Of a stretch of 64,000 nt of DNA, positions 10,153 through 17,486 are shown piece by piece. Within the stretch, counting starts at the first letter, position 1. Every line of letters begins with the position of its first letter. The stretch lies in assembly GCF_023169945.1 (NCBI RefSeq), contig NZ_AP025591.1, forward strand, positions 4,832,481 to 4,896,480, given 5' to 3'. The translations under genes and the position numbers were made by a program. The stretch is from Anaeromyxobacter oryzae. Lineage in GTDB: Bacteria > Myxococcota > Myxococcia > Myxococcales > Anaeromyxobacteraceae. Under the pieces are notes generated by a model. That model was given only the letters and a program-made list of their open reading frames with translations. It had not been told where the DNA came from and did no database searches.

Positions 10153-10182
10153 CCGTTCGTGGTGAGGCTGCCCAACCACGGG
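10153..10182. repeat. REP-like inverted repeat
   Basis: CGTTCGTGGTGAG is followed by CCAACCACG; the arms CGTGGT and ACCACG can pair. This resembles the common extragenic palindrome type (GTTCGTGGTGAGC...GAACCACGAAC) of high-GC proteobacteria. It lies between convergent cytochrome genes and could aid termination. Confidence 0.4.
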
Positions 10183-10219
10183 CTCAGGGCGAGCGGGTGA
10201 GGCCGCAGCCGCGCCCGGA

Positions 10220-10900
10220 TCACCCGCGGTGCGGGTCGTCGGAGCCGTCGGTCTTCGCGGCGGGCTTCGGCGCCGGCGGCGGAGGAGTCGCGCCCGGGTC
10301 GGACTTCGGCGGCACCGCGCGGGCAGGACGCGACGACGACTGCGTCTCGTCCATGCTGTCGAACATGACCACCTTGCGACCGCCGCCGCCCTCGGCCTTC
10401 GCGGGGTGGCACATGATGCAGAGGTTCTCCATCTCCTCGCCCTTCGGTCCGACGTCGACCCGCATGTACCGGTAGTTCGGGTTCGACGGGTGGGCGTCGT
10501 GGCAGGAGAGGCACTCGAACCGGCCGCCCTCGCCGAGGAGCTCCGACGGCACGCGCGCCACCTTCCGGTTCACGCTCGCGAGGCCGAACGAGTGGCTCGT
10601 GTGCTGCGAGACCGTGAGGTAGCCCTGGCCGCCCTTGTTCGCGTCGGCGTGGCAGAAGAGGCAGAACGCGGTGCTCCCCATGTACGGCTGGTTGGTGCGG
10701 GGATCGAGGAGCTTGGGGTTCGGGGGCACGGCGAAGTCCGACGGCCCCTTGACGGTGTGGAGCGAGTGGCACCCCGCGCAGCCGACCGAGTCGTGGCCGC
10801 CGTAGGCGCGGGCGGCGGCGGGCGCGAGGGACAGGACGAGCAGCGCGAGCGCGCCGCTCCACACCCTCGCAGCGACGCGCGCGGTGCCGGCCGGAAGCAT
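10220..10900 (-). CDS. Tetraheme c-type cytochrome (paralogue of 8707..9324)
   Basis: 226 residues with signal peptide (ending AAARAYG), four CXXCH (CAGCH, CLFCH, CLSCH, CIMCH) and a hydrophilic Pro/Lys-rich tail. The spacing of hemes and the sequences TSHSFGL, VARVPSELL and HPSNPNYRYMRVDVGP parallel the cytochrome at 8707..9324. It starts 33 nt after the end of the triheme-barrel fusion gene and is probably co-transcribed with it, so it may pass electrons to or from that outer-membrane protein. Confidence 0.85.
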   Translation of the reverse strand: MLPAGTARVAARVWSGALALLVLSLAPAAARAYGGHDSVGCAGCHSLHTVKGPSDFAVPPNPKLLDPRTNQPYMGSTAFCLFCHADANKGGQGYLTVSQHTSHSFGLASVNRKVARVPSELLGEGGRFECLSCHDAHPSNPNYRYMRVDVGPKGEEMENLCIMCHPAKAEGGGGRKVVMFDSMDETQSSSRPARAVPPKSDPGATPPPPAPKPAAKTDGSDDPHRG

Positions 10901-10933
10901 GGGTCGAAGGTTACACCGATCCGACTAGCGCCG

Positions 10934-11908
10934 TCAGGGCAAGCTGAAGCCGGTGGCCAGGGTGCCGTAAAGGGTGACCCCGCCGATGTCGTGCTCGTAC
11001 GCCCGGGGAGAGAGATCGAAGACCCCCGTGACGGACGCCGTGAGCTTCTGGATGAAGCTGGATCTCAGGCGCAGCTCGACGCCGGCGCGCGCCCCGATCG
11101 ACGGGAAGAGCACGACGACCGGATGATCGACGACGTCGAAGCCGAGGAGCGCCGACCCCTGCAGCGATATTCGCGAACGCACGGGTTGTGAAATCCCCGC
11201 GCCGAACAGGGCGAGCGTCCGCGCGGTGCTGTCCGAGCTCAGCCGCTCGAACGAGTGCGAGAGCTGGATCCAGTCCTGCTGGAACGCCATGCGAACCGAG
11301 CCGCCCCAGCCGCCGTTTCCGGCGGTGAGGCCCATCTCGAGCGAGCGGTGGAACGCGTCCTTCTCGAACACGCCGCCGCCCGCGCCCGACTTCGGCGCGT
11401 CGAACGCGGCGAGCGCGGCCGCGACGTTCCCGGGGTTCGGCTCGGGCGCCTTCGGTGTCTCCGCCGCGGCGGCGGGCGCCGCCGTCGCGACCAGGAGCGG
11501 CGGCGGGGTCGCCGACTTCACGTGGCACCCCTGGCACTTCGTGGGGCCCTTCACGATCGTCTGGTGACACCCGACGCACCGCTCGTGCGCGACCCGCGGG
11601 GTGAAGCCGATCTTCCCGACCGGCTTCGGGCCGTGGCAGAGCTTGCAGGAGATGCGGCGCGCGAGGTGCGCGCGGTGGTCGATCGTGATGGTCCCGTAGT
11701 AGTGCGTCTGGCGCACGACGATCGTCGGCGGCGGCGGGAGCACGCCGAACAGCGTCCCCTCGAGCTGATCCATCGGACCGGCGCCGAGCATCATGTCCTG
11801 GGGGACGACGAACGACGCGTACAGGTCACCCGTCGGCTGCGGCTCGGCCGGCTCGGACGCGACGAGAGCCGCTGCGAGCAGCGCGATGGCGGACGGGGAC
11901 ACGCGCAC
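10934..11908 (-). CDS. Triheme cytochrome domain fused to a predicted outer-membrane beta-barrel
   Basis: 324 residues. After a signal peptide the segment 65-130 carries three closely spaced CXXCH motifs (CKLCH, CVGCH, CQGCH) plus lone His residues in HRAHLARR and RVAHERC, the c7/c3-like compact pattern. A Pro/Ala linker (about 135-165) leads to about 150 residues of alternating polar and hydrophobic strands, for example SVRMAFQQDWIQLSHSFE and SFIQKLTASVTGVFDLS, with Gly/aromatic turns that look like a small 8-strand barrel. A heme domain and barrel in one chain is unusual. It is the first gene of a likely two-gene operon with the tetraheme cytochrome. Confidence 0.75.
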   Translation of the reverse strand: MRVSPSAIALLAAALVASEPAEPQPTGDLYASFVVPQDMMLGAGPMDQLEGTLFGVLPPPPTIVVRQTHYYGTITIDHRAHLARRISCKLCHGPKPVGKIGFTPRVAHERCVGCHQTIVKGPTKCQGCHVKSATPPPLLVATAAPAAAAETPKAPEPNPGNVAAALAAFDAPKSGAGGGVFEKDAFHRSLEMGLTAGNGGWGGSVRMAFQQDWIQLSHSFERLSSDSTARTLALFGAGISQPVRSRISLQGSALLGFDVVDHPVVVLFPSIGARAGVELRLRSSFIQKLTASVTGVFDLSPRAYEHDIGGVTLYGTLATGFSLP

Positions 11909-11962
11909 AACCTACCACCATCGACGAACGGGGAATTGACGCACGTTCGTGGGATCCGAGCA

Positions 11963-12040
11963 GCGTTCGCGGTGAGATCCGGTCACACCATTCGCGGTGG
12001 AATCGGTCACCCGTCCGCGGTGAGCCTGTCGAACCGCGAA
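11963..12040. repeat. Tandem degenerate REP-like units
   Basis: Three consecutive units of about 25 bp, each beginning TTCGCGGTG or TCCGCGGTG; the first two end GGTCAC, and the last ends GTCGAACCGCGAACG. In the third, CGCGGT and ACCGCG form a hairpin. They lie between divergent genes. Probably a decayed extragenic palindrome cluster, although a spaced operator array is possible. Confidence 0.4.
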
Positions 12041-12124
12041 CGAGCGCCGCGGGAAGCCAGAACGCCGCAGGGCAGCCCGGTCCCGTCCGTCGGGGACGCG
12101 GACCGCGCTATGATGCGCGGACCC

Positions 12125-12634
12125 ATGCGTGTCCTCGTCCTCGCCGCGGTGCTCCTCTCCGCGATGCCCGCACTGGGCGCGCAGGCGGTGGCGGTATCGG
12201 TCGAGGAGCTCGCGCGCGCGTCCGACGCGGTGGTGCGCGGACGCGTCACCACCTCGCGGGCGCAGCGCACCGACGACGGCCTCCGGGTGTTCACCACGTA
12301 CGAGGTCCGGACGAGCGCGGTCCTGCGCGGCCAGGCGCCTACGATCGCGCACGTGGTCGTTCCCGGCGGGGTCGTCGGCCGCTTCGGGCAGCGGGTGGAC
12401 GCGGCGCCGGCGATCGCGCCCGACGAGGAGGTCGTCCTCTTCCTCCGGCACGCCGGGCCCGACGCGTTCCGCGTCACCGGCCTCGCCCAGGGCAAGTTCT
12501 CGGTGGTCGGACCGGTCGCGCGGCCCGATCTCTCCGAGCTGACGTTCATCCGGACCTCCGTTCGCCATGGCGAGCGGCGTGCCGAAGAGATGCCGCTCGC
12601 GGAGCTCGAGCGGCGCGTGAGGAGCATCCGATGA
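12125..12634 (+). CDS. Secreted hypothetical protein paired with a metzincin
   Basis: 169 residues with a signal peptide (MRVLVLAAVLLSAMPALGAQ) and a mature region rich in beta strands: VVRGRVTTSRA, FTTYEVRTSAVLRG, EEVVLFLR, QGKFSVV. I do not recognise the family. In-frame ATGs at 12110 and 12113 are alternative starts; the one used gives a compact signal peptide. The stop overlaps the start of the protease gene by 4 nt (ATGA), so the pair is translationally coupled and the proteins probably work together, perhaps as a substrate, chaperone or inhibitor of the protease. Confidence 0.65.
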   Translation: MRVLVLAAVLLSAMPALGAQAVAVSVEELARASDAVVRGRVTTSRAQRTDDGLRVFTTYEVRTSAVLRGQAPTIAHVVVPGGVVGRFGQRVDAAPAIAPDEEVVLFLRHAGPDAFRVTGLAQGKFSVVGPVARPDLSELTFIRTSVRHGERRAEEMPLAELERRVRSIR

Positions 12635-13629
12635 TCCCGTCCGTTCGCTCGATCGCCGCAGTCGCGCTGATCGCCGCCGCCGTGCCCGCGCTTGCCTACA
12701 ACCGCGAGACCACCACGCCAGGCCACCCGGAGACCGGGCTGTGCCTGTGGTGGCGCGAGCGGCAGATCACGTACCGGGTGAACGCGACCCGCGCGTCGCC
12801 GGCGCCGTGCGGGAGCGCGACGGCCGCGGACGCGGCCGCTGCGCAGGGCGCCGCTGCGTGGTCGAGCGCGACGCGCGCGGGAGGGAGCGCGGCCTGCACC
12901 GACTTCAAGCTCGTGCAGGGGCAGCCCACGGACCTCACGCGCACCGGCAACGACGGCGTGAACCTCATCGTGTTCCGCAGCGCGGAGTGCAGCGCCGACG
13001 TCGTGGGGACGGATCCCTGCGCCGCGACGCCCGGCGCCTGCGCGGCCAAGTTCAACTGCTGGGACGGCGACATCGGCACGATCGGCCTCACCACGACCTC
13101 GTTCGACGCCTCCACGGGCGAGCTCCTCGACGCCGACATGGAGCTGAACGGCTGGGACGGCGTGCCTACCGCTCTTGCGACGGGCTTCTACTTCACATGT
13201 GAGAGCGCCTCGGCGCCGACGTGCAACGATCCGCCGTATGGCCCCGGATCGCCGTCCGGCCAGCCGGGCTGCAACTGGGTGGACCTCTCCGCGGTCGTGA
13301 CCCACGAGGCTGGGCACATGCTCGGCCTCGATCACGTGTGCGCCAACGTGCTGCCGCCGTCTTCGCCTTACAACGCCTGCCCGGACGCGAGCTCGGTGAT
13401 GGTGCCGCAGGTCGGGCGGGTCTCGCAGCGGGCCCTCGCGGCGGACGACGTGGACGGCATCTGCAAGATCTACCCGGCGGGTGGCGACACGCTCACGTGC
13501 CTCCCCGACGGCAAGATCCCGCCGAAGAAGTCCGGCGGGGGCTGCTCGGCCGCGGGCGGGACCGGACTCGCCGGCGGGCTCCTCGCCGCGGCGCTCGTCG
13601 CCTGGCGCGGGCGGCGCCGGCGGGTCTGA
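12631..13629 (+). CDS. Matrixin-like zinc metalloprotease with MYXO-CTERM-like tail
   Basis: 332 residues. Signal peptide, then a metzincin catalytic domain with HEAGHMLGLDH near residue 227 (three zinc His plus the general-base Glu) and a downstream SSVMVP that could supply the Met-turn. A long Cys-containing insert precedes the active site. The C-terminus reads GGGCSAAGG, a hydrophobic helix and RGRRRRV. This is the pattern of the MYXO-CTERM sorting tail, in which a processing enzyme cuts and exposes the Cys at the surface. Hence a cell-surface endopeptidase. No prodomain Cys-switch is obvious. Confidence 0.85.
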   Translation: MIPSVRSIAAVALIAAAVPALAYNRETTTPGHPETGLCLWWRERQITYRVNATRASPAPCGSATAADAAAAQGAAAWSSATRAGGSAACTDFKLVQGQPTDLTRTGNDGVNLIVFRSAECSADVVGTDPCAATPGACAAKFNCWDGDIGTIGLTTTSFDASTGELLDADMELNGWDGVPTALATGFYFTCESASAPTCNDPPYGPGSPSGQPGCNWVDLSAVVTHEAGHMLGLDHVCANVLPPSSPYNACPDASSVMVPQVGRVSQRALAADDVDGICKIYPAGGDTLTCLPDGKIPPKKSGGGCSAAGGTGLAGGLLAAALVAWRGRRRRV

Positions 13630-14151
13630 GCGCGGTCGTCTCACCTGCAGTGATGCCCCGCGGTCCAAGGAGGCACGCCGTTCCTTCTCTCCGTTCGCCC
13701 TCGGCGTAGGCCCTGCGCAGCAGGTCCGGAGTCGAAGGGCACGCACGTGGAGTGAAGCCGCACCACTTGGCGGTGGGGGATAACTCCCAGTTCGCTCTCG
13801 GGGGCCTGAGCCAGATCCCCCACGCCCCGGGTTTCCACTGTCCGCAGGCAGGGGACAGAGCGTAACGCCTGGCGTCACGGAGGGTTATGCCGCCTGCCGC
13901 ACCCGTCGGATGACCCGCAGTGCGTGACGCGTTGGCATCACTCCGACCCCGCTCCGACGCTTCGTGACATGACGGACAGAGCGTCGCGGTACGCCGTGAC
14001 CTGGCTCTGGGGGAATTCACCCACGTCGCACTATGAGCGAAGGTCTCGAGCGGGAAAAAACGTGTGTTTGGCAGATCGGGGATGGAGGCTCGCGGCATAC
14101 ACGGTGCATCGCTGGGCACGCTGGGCGTGTAGCGACATCGGGGGGAGCCGC
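13630..14151. other. 522-bp intergenic region upstream of the 16-heme lipoprotein
   Basis: No gene is supported. It holds a REP-like remnant (GTTCGCCCT at 13693 pairing partly with CGAAGGGC near 13733). It also holds a direct repeat, GGACAGAGCGT at 13854 and again at 13974, each followed by a GC-rich palindromic patch. A block GGGGGAATTCACCCACGTCGC at about 14009 resembles the upstream blocks of the cytochrome array, though in the opposite orientation relative to the gene. I found no good -24/-12 promoter here. Confidence 0.45.
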
Positions 14152-16656
14152 GTGAATACGAGTTGCCGCAGGACGATCCGTACCGCCGTCGTCGTCGGTC
14201 TGGTCGCAGTCATCGCGGGATGCTCCGGCAGCGGGCCATCCACCTCGACGAGCACGCGGCCGGGGCAGGCTGGCTCGAGCTATCTCGTCAACGTGTCGCG
14301 GCAGCCCGGCGGCGAGGTCACGTCGGCCGACGGCCAGATCGCCTGCGGCACGGTCGGGACCAGGTGCGGCCCGGCGACCTACGGGTGGGCCGATACCGCG
14401 ACCCTCACGGCGACGCCGGACGCGGGCAACATGTTCGGCACCTGGGCCGGTGACTGCCAGGGCCGGAAGTTCCCCGCCGCGAACGGCGCGTACCTCTGCT
14501 ACCTCGACACGACGACGTACGGCGCGGACAAGTTCGTCGCGGCCGTCTTCGACGTGGCGGGCAGGGCCCAGCACGTCAACTTCACCGACCCGGCGCTCCA
14601 CGGGCTCGAGTTCCTGAACTGGAAGGCGGGGAAGCCGGACACCTTCGAGTGCACGTACTGCCACGGCGCGACCTACGCCGGCGTCGGCCTCGCGCCGTCG
14701 TGCAACGACTGCCACGCGAGGAACGGCCACCCGAACTGGCTGAACGACTGCACGTTCTGTCACGGGGCGCCGCCGCCGCCCCCGCCGCCGACGTTCCCGA
14801 CCATGGGCCACCCCGGCGTCAGCAACGACATCACGATGTGCTTCGGCTGCCACCAGGACACCGTGGACCGGGACGGGAACATCATCCCGAACGGCAAGCA
14901 CATGAACGGCGCCATCGAGGCGACGGGCGGTCACGCCGCGGGCTACAACGACCCGAAGATCCACGGTCGCGACTTCTTCGGCGCCATCTCGTCGAATCCG
15001 GCAACGCCCTACTGCACCGGCTGCCACGGCACGAACTACGAGATCCTGATCGCCAACGGCCGGAGCTGCAACACGTGCCACGCGGCCGCGCCGTCCCTCA
15101 CGCCGCCCGGCGGCGGCTGGTCCGGCAGCTCCCCGTGGAGCTCGAACTGCACGTTCTGCCACGGTGCGCGTGACATCAACTACGCCGGCGACGTGACCCA
15201 GGCGGCGCCTCCGGATGCGATCTCCCAGCGGCTCACCGGCACTGCGGCACCCGACCGGACGGGCGCGCACGCCGCCCACCTCGCGCAGGGGCCCTTCGCC
15301 CTCGCGTTCCAGTGTGGCGTCTGCCACCAGGTGCCCTCGGCGATGACGCACATCAGCGGCAAGGACGTGCGCGCGACGGTGCTGCTCTTCCCGCCCGGCG
15401 CCACGAGCCCGGACCCGACCGGCTACGACACGACCATCGGCAACCCGACGAGCGGTACCTGCGCGACGTACTGCCACGATCCGCTCGCCATCGGTAACCG
15501 CTCTCCGGCGTGGGCGACGACCGGGATGCAGTGCAACTCCTGCCACGGCGTTCCGCCCAGCACGGCGATCCACGCCGGGATGTCGGGCGCCGATCTCACC
15601 GGCTGCGTCGATTGCCACCCGGACACGATCACGACGGGCGGCGCGCTGAACGTCACCGGCGGGAAGCACCTCAACGGCACCGTCGACGTGGTCACAGGGC
15701 ACGCCGCGGGGTTCGCCGACCCGAGCGTCCACGGGCCGCAGTTCCTCAACACCGTAGCCGGCGCGAGCGGGGCCCTGGACTGCCAGGGCTGCCACGGGAC
15801 GAGCCTCGCCTACTGCACCTCTTGCCACTCGCAGGCCGCGAACGGCGGGTGGGTGAGCTGGCAGACGAACTGCACGTTCTGTCACGGCACGAAGACGCCC
15901 GTTTACACGAGCGCGGACCTGAAGCTCGCGGCCCCGCCCGACGCCATCTCGCAGCGGCTCAACGGCGTCGAGGTCCCGGACAAGACCGGTCAGCACACGC
16001 TCCACCTCAACGACGGTGGCTTCGTCCCGGCGCCGGCGTTCCAGTGCTCGACCTGCCACCCGGTCCCCACGGACGTGAACCACGTCAGCGTGGACCGTCT
16101 GGCCACCGTGACGCTGGTCGCCAGCCAGGCCTTCCCGGCGCTCGGGCCCGCGGACCTCGCCAGGCTGCCGAGCCCGCTCGGCACGTATGACCGCTCGACC
16201 GGCATCTGCGCCGTCTACTGTCACAACGTGCCGAACGGCGGCGGCAACAACACGCAGATGAAGTGGACCAACGACTTCGACTTCGCGACGCCCATCCTCG
16301 ACTGCACGGATTGTCACGCGCTGCCGCCGCCGACCGGGGCGACTGTCATCGGTCACACCTACGCCACGCCACCGACGAACACGCGCTACTGCGGCGCGTC
16401 GGGCTGCGCCAACCACGCCTACCACCGCACCGCGCTGCAGAGTAACGGCTACGACTCGTGCGCCAACTGCCACTTCGGCTCGGCGCAGGGGCAGCCGTAC
16501 AACGGCCTCCACGTGAACGGGAAGCCGGACATCGTCTACACGCCGGACTCCGCCGGCCTCCCCAAGAAGTTCACGGCCACCTGGGATCCGGTGACGAGGA
16601 CGTGCACCGCCAGCTGTCACGTGAACTCGGGCCCGACCACGCCGCAGCGCTGGTAG
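14152..16656 (+). CDS. Large multiheme c-type cytochrome lipoprotein (16 CXXCH plus 3 CX3CH)
   Basis: 834 residues. Signal segment and lipobox VIAGCSG (Cys24), then an InlB-like beta domain (GEVTS...GTWAGDC, about 40-140), then hemes. I count 16 CXXCH and three CX3CH sites (CATYCH, CAVYCH, CTASCH), the latter each in TxxC-type contexts like the CxxxCH/CXXCH cytochromes of Geobacter. The middle is internally duplicated: PPDAISQRL, the KHLNG or KHMNG block and CTFCHG recur. The N-terminal module matches the five minus-strand cytochromes. GGGGGAG precedes the GTG start. Probably outer-membrane, surface-exposed electron transfer. Transcription ends at a strong hairpin. Confidence 0.88.
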   Translation: MNTSCRRTIRTAVVVGLVAVIAGCSGSGPSTSTSTRPGQAGSSYLVNVSRQPGGEVTSADGQIACGTVGTRCGPATYGWADTATLTATPDAGNMFGTWAGDCQGRKFPAANGAYLCYLDTTTYGADKFVAAVFDVAGRAQHVNFTDPALHGLEFLNWKAGKPDTFECTYCHGATYAGVGLAPSCNDCHARNGHPNWLNDCTFCHGAPPPPPPPTFPTMGHPGVSNDITMCFGCHQDTVDRDGNIIPNGKHMNGAIEATGGHAAGYNDPKIHGRDFFGAISSNPATPYCTGCHGTNYEILIANGRSCNTCHAAAPSLTPPGGGWSGSSPWSSNCTFCHGARDINYAGDVTQAAPPDAISQRLTGTAAPDRTGAHAAHLAQGPFALAFQCGVCHQVPSAMTHISGKDVRATVLLFPPGATSPDPTGYDTTIGNPTSGTCATYCHDPLAIGNRSPAWATTGMQCNSCHGVPPSTAIHAGMSGADLTGCVDCHPDTITTGGALNVTGGKHLNGTVDVVTGHAAGFADPSVHGPQFLNTVAGASGALDCQGCHGTSLAYCTSCHSQAANGGWVSWQTNCTFCHGTKTPVYTSADLKLAAPPDAISQRLNGVEVPDKTGQHTLHLNDGGFVPAPAFQCSTCHPVPTDVNHVSVDRLATVTLVASQAFPALGPADLARLPSPLGTYDRSTGICAVYCHNVPNGGGNNTQMKWTNDFDFATPILDCTDCHALPPPTGATVIGHTYATPPTNTRYCGASGCANHAYHRTALQSNGYDSCANCHFGSAQGQPYNGLHVNGKPDIVYTPDSAGLPKKFTATWDPVTRTCTASCHVNSGPTTPQRW

Positions 16657-16681
16657 CCGACAGAGCTCGAGCAGGATCTCC

Positions 16682-16707
16682 GGCCAGCCCCGTCCGCGGG
16701 GCTGGCC
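16682..16707 (+). terminator. Hairpin terminator after the 16-heme lipoprotein gene
   Basis: Arms GGCCAGCCCCG and CGGGGCTGGCC form an 11-bp perfect stem with a 4-nt loop, 25 nt after the stop. No U-run follows. It lies between convergent genes and can serve both. Confidence 0.65.
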
Positions 16708-16737
16708 GTCTCGCATCCGGGCGGACCGTCCTCGCGA

Positions 16738-17274
16738 CTACCCCCCGCCCAGCTCGCGGCGCATGAACACCCGCGCGGCCACCCGGAGGCCGTGCTGCGC
16801 CTCCCTCTCGCGGATCGCACGCATGCCCGGGGTCCACTCGGAGGGCTGCAGGTCCCTGAAGCCGTGCTTCCGGTAGAACGGCCCGTTCCACGGCACGTCG
16901 CGGAACGTCGAGAGGGTGACCGCCGCGTGTCCCTCCGCCTGCGCCCACGCGCAGACGCGGTCGAGCAGGTGGGCACCGAGCCCGCGCCGGCCATGCCCCG
17001 GCAGGACGTCCATCTCCTCGACGTACACGGCCCCCTCCCGCACCGAGGCGATCACCATGCCCACGGCGACGTCGTCCTCGAGGCAGGCCACCCAGACCTG
17101 CCCCATGCCGACGAGGCGGGCCAGGTCCTCCAGCGGGAACGACACGTCGAGCGCCTCGTCGATGAGCCCGAGGCCCGAGAACATCGCGCCCGCCTCGTCC
17201 TCGATCGCTCGCAGGCGCGGGACGTCCTCCGGGCGGGCAGGGCGAATCCGGTACGCATGCGTCCGCTGGTCCAT
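16738..17274 (-). CDS. GNAT-family N-acetyltransferase
   Basis: 178 residues with the GNAT fold: strand VWVACLEDDVAVGMVIASV, then YVEEMDVLPGHGRRGLGAHL, where RRGLGA is the acetyl-CoA pyrophosphate-binding loop (R/Q-x-x-G-x-G/A), and FYRKHGF near the end. Cytoplasmic acetyl transfer to an unknown amine substrate. It is a single gene between convergent and divergent neighbours and seems unrelated to the cytochrome cluster. Confidence 0.88.
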   Translation of the reverse strand: MDQRTHAYRIRPARPEDVPRLRAIEDEAGAMFSGLGLIDEALDVSFPLEDLARLVGMGQVWVACLEDDVAVGMVIASVREGAVYVEEMDVLPGHGRRGLGAHLLDRVCAWAQAEGHAAVTLSTFRDVPWNGPFYRKHGFRDLQPSEWTPGMRAIREREAQHGLRVAARVFMRRELGGG

Positions 17275-17412
17275 GGCGTTCCGTTGCCCCGTCGCCTCCG
17301 GGACGGCCTCGCTCAGGTGGGTGCCTCATGGATGCGCCGCAGGGCGGCTGCGATCGGGAGGTGGTCTCGATCGCCTCCGGTCTCGACGAGCGAGGTCGTG
17401 CCCGTGAACGGC

Positions 17413-17446
17413 GAGGGCCGCCCCCTCGAGAGAGAGGGCGGCCCTC
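17413..17446 (-). terminator. Hairpin terminator after the octaheme-type array gene
   Basis: Arms GAGGGCCGCCC and GGGCGGCCCTC, 11 bp, with a 12-nt loop, about 40 nt beyond the stop on the minus strand. No U-run on that strand. Confidence 0.55.
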
Positions 17447-17486
17447 GGTTTCGACGGCGGGCGATCGGCGCGCGCGTCGCCACGGC

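Noticed and set aside
10153-12040. REP-like palindromes as specific operators
   Set aside because: They resemble widespread extragenic palindromes and are degenerate, so a generic repeat is the simpler reading.
13493-14119. Possible 208-residue minus-strand protein in the gap before the 16-heme gene
   Set aside because: No RBS, no conserved motif, overlaps the 3' end of the protease gene, and the region holds repeats; treated as intergenic.
14087-14150. Sigma-54 promoter for the 16-heme lipoprotein gene
   Set aside because: The only GG-N10-GC match (GGATGGAGGCTCGC) lacks the TTGC and CACG parts of the consensus.
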